Below are positions 64,000 to 64,000 of a stretch of DNA of 64,000 nucleotides, one piece after another. A model generated the notes under the pieces. That model was not told the DNA's origin, made no database searches, and worked only from the letters and a program-made list of their open reading frames with translations. The stretch is taken from NCBI GenBank assembly GCA_027563145.1, contig CP071307.1, forward strand, positions 780,906 through 844,905, written 5' to 3'. Numbering within the stretch: the stretch's first letter is position 1; each line of letters begins with the position of its first letter. Both the position numbers and the translations under genes were made by a program. This DNA is from Halocatena halophila (GTDB lineage: Archaea > Halobacteriota > Halobacteria > Halobacteriales > Haloarculaceae).

Positions 64000-64000
64000 C

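Overview
This window is chromosomal DNA from a haloarchaeon. It carries an archaeal rRNA operon in the order 16S, tRNA-Ala(TGC), 23S, 5S, with bulge-helix-bulge type processing stems. Proteins are acidic, at least eight carry twin-arginine (Tat) export signals, starts are often leaderless or in ATGA overlaps, and HTH_10 (Bat-like), DUF488, DUF6069 and aIF-1A proteins are present. Spacers are AT-rich and overall GC looks lower than in most haloarchaea. The 5S gene carries a roughly 105-nt insertion at the same place as the insertion known from Halococcus morrhuae 5S rRNA, which hints at a relative of Halococcus. The genus cannot be fixed from this window alone.

Layout. 1-11.7 kb: the end of katG, then a mixed metabolic and regulatory region (MOSC protein, fumarylacetoacetate-hydrolase-family protein coupled to a cyclase-family hydrolase, secreted NodB-type polysaccharide deacetylase, acyl-CoA dehydrogenase, HTH regulators, DUF488 protein, nucleoside deaminase). 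11.9-17.43 kb: the rRNA operon with three tandem promoters in front and a strong hairpin behind. 17.67-30.2 kb: NodU-type carbamoyltransferase, MATE exporter, a conserved haloarchaeal protein of unknown role, M48 protease, aIF-1A, a two-gene ABC-2 exporter divergent from a TetR regulator, a methyltransferase and a SHOCT protein. 30.3-33.6 kb: a 1101-residue P-loop/TPR protein of STAND-like architecture. 34-41 kb: a secreted beta-propeller glycan protein, a broken peptidase E gene, an SDR, membrane proteins and a BNR-repeat protein.

41.3-64 kb is a polysaccharide-use locus. It holds a Tat-secreted GH3 enzyme, two very large Tat-secreted GH2 enzymes, a GH43 arabinanase-like enzyme and a clan-A glycosidase. 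Three of these end in ricin-type (CBM13) lectin modules. A sugar-phosphate isomerase/epimerase-like protein lies divergent from a lipoprotein solute-binding protein and an ABC sugar permease that runs to the window end. The likely scheme (inference) is extracellular cleavage of a plant or algal hemicellulose or pectin with beta-galactosyl, arabinosyl and xylosyl/glucosyl parts, capture of products by the binding protein, ABC import, and intracellular isomerisation.

Decay is scattered through the window: relics of a Gfo/Idh oxidoreductase, peptidase E, a RibD-C/DHFR-like protein and an IS5-type transposase, plus a tRNA-like remnant after 5S. The observations most worth a second look are the expanded 5S rRNA, the LamG domains inserted at two different places inside GH2 catalytic barrels, and the STAND-like TPR protein.
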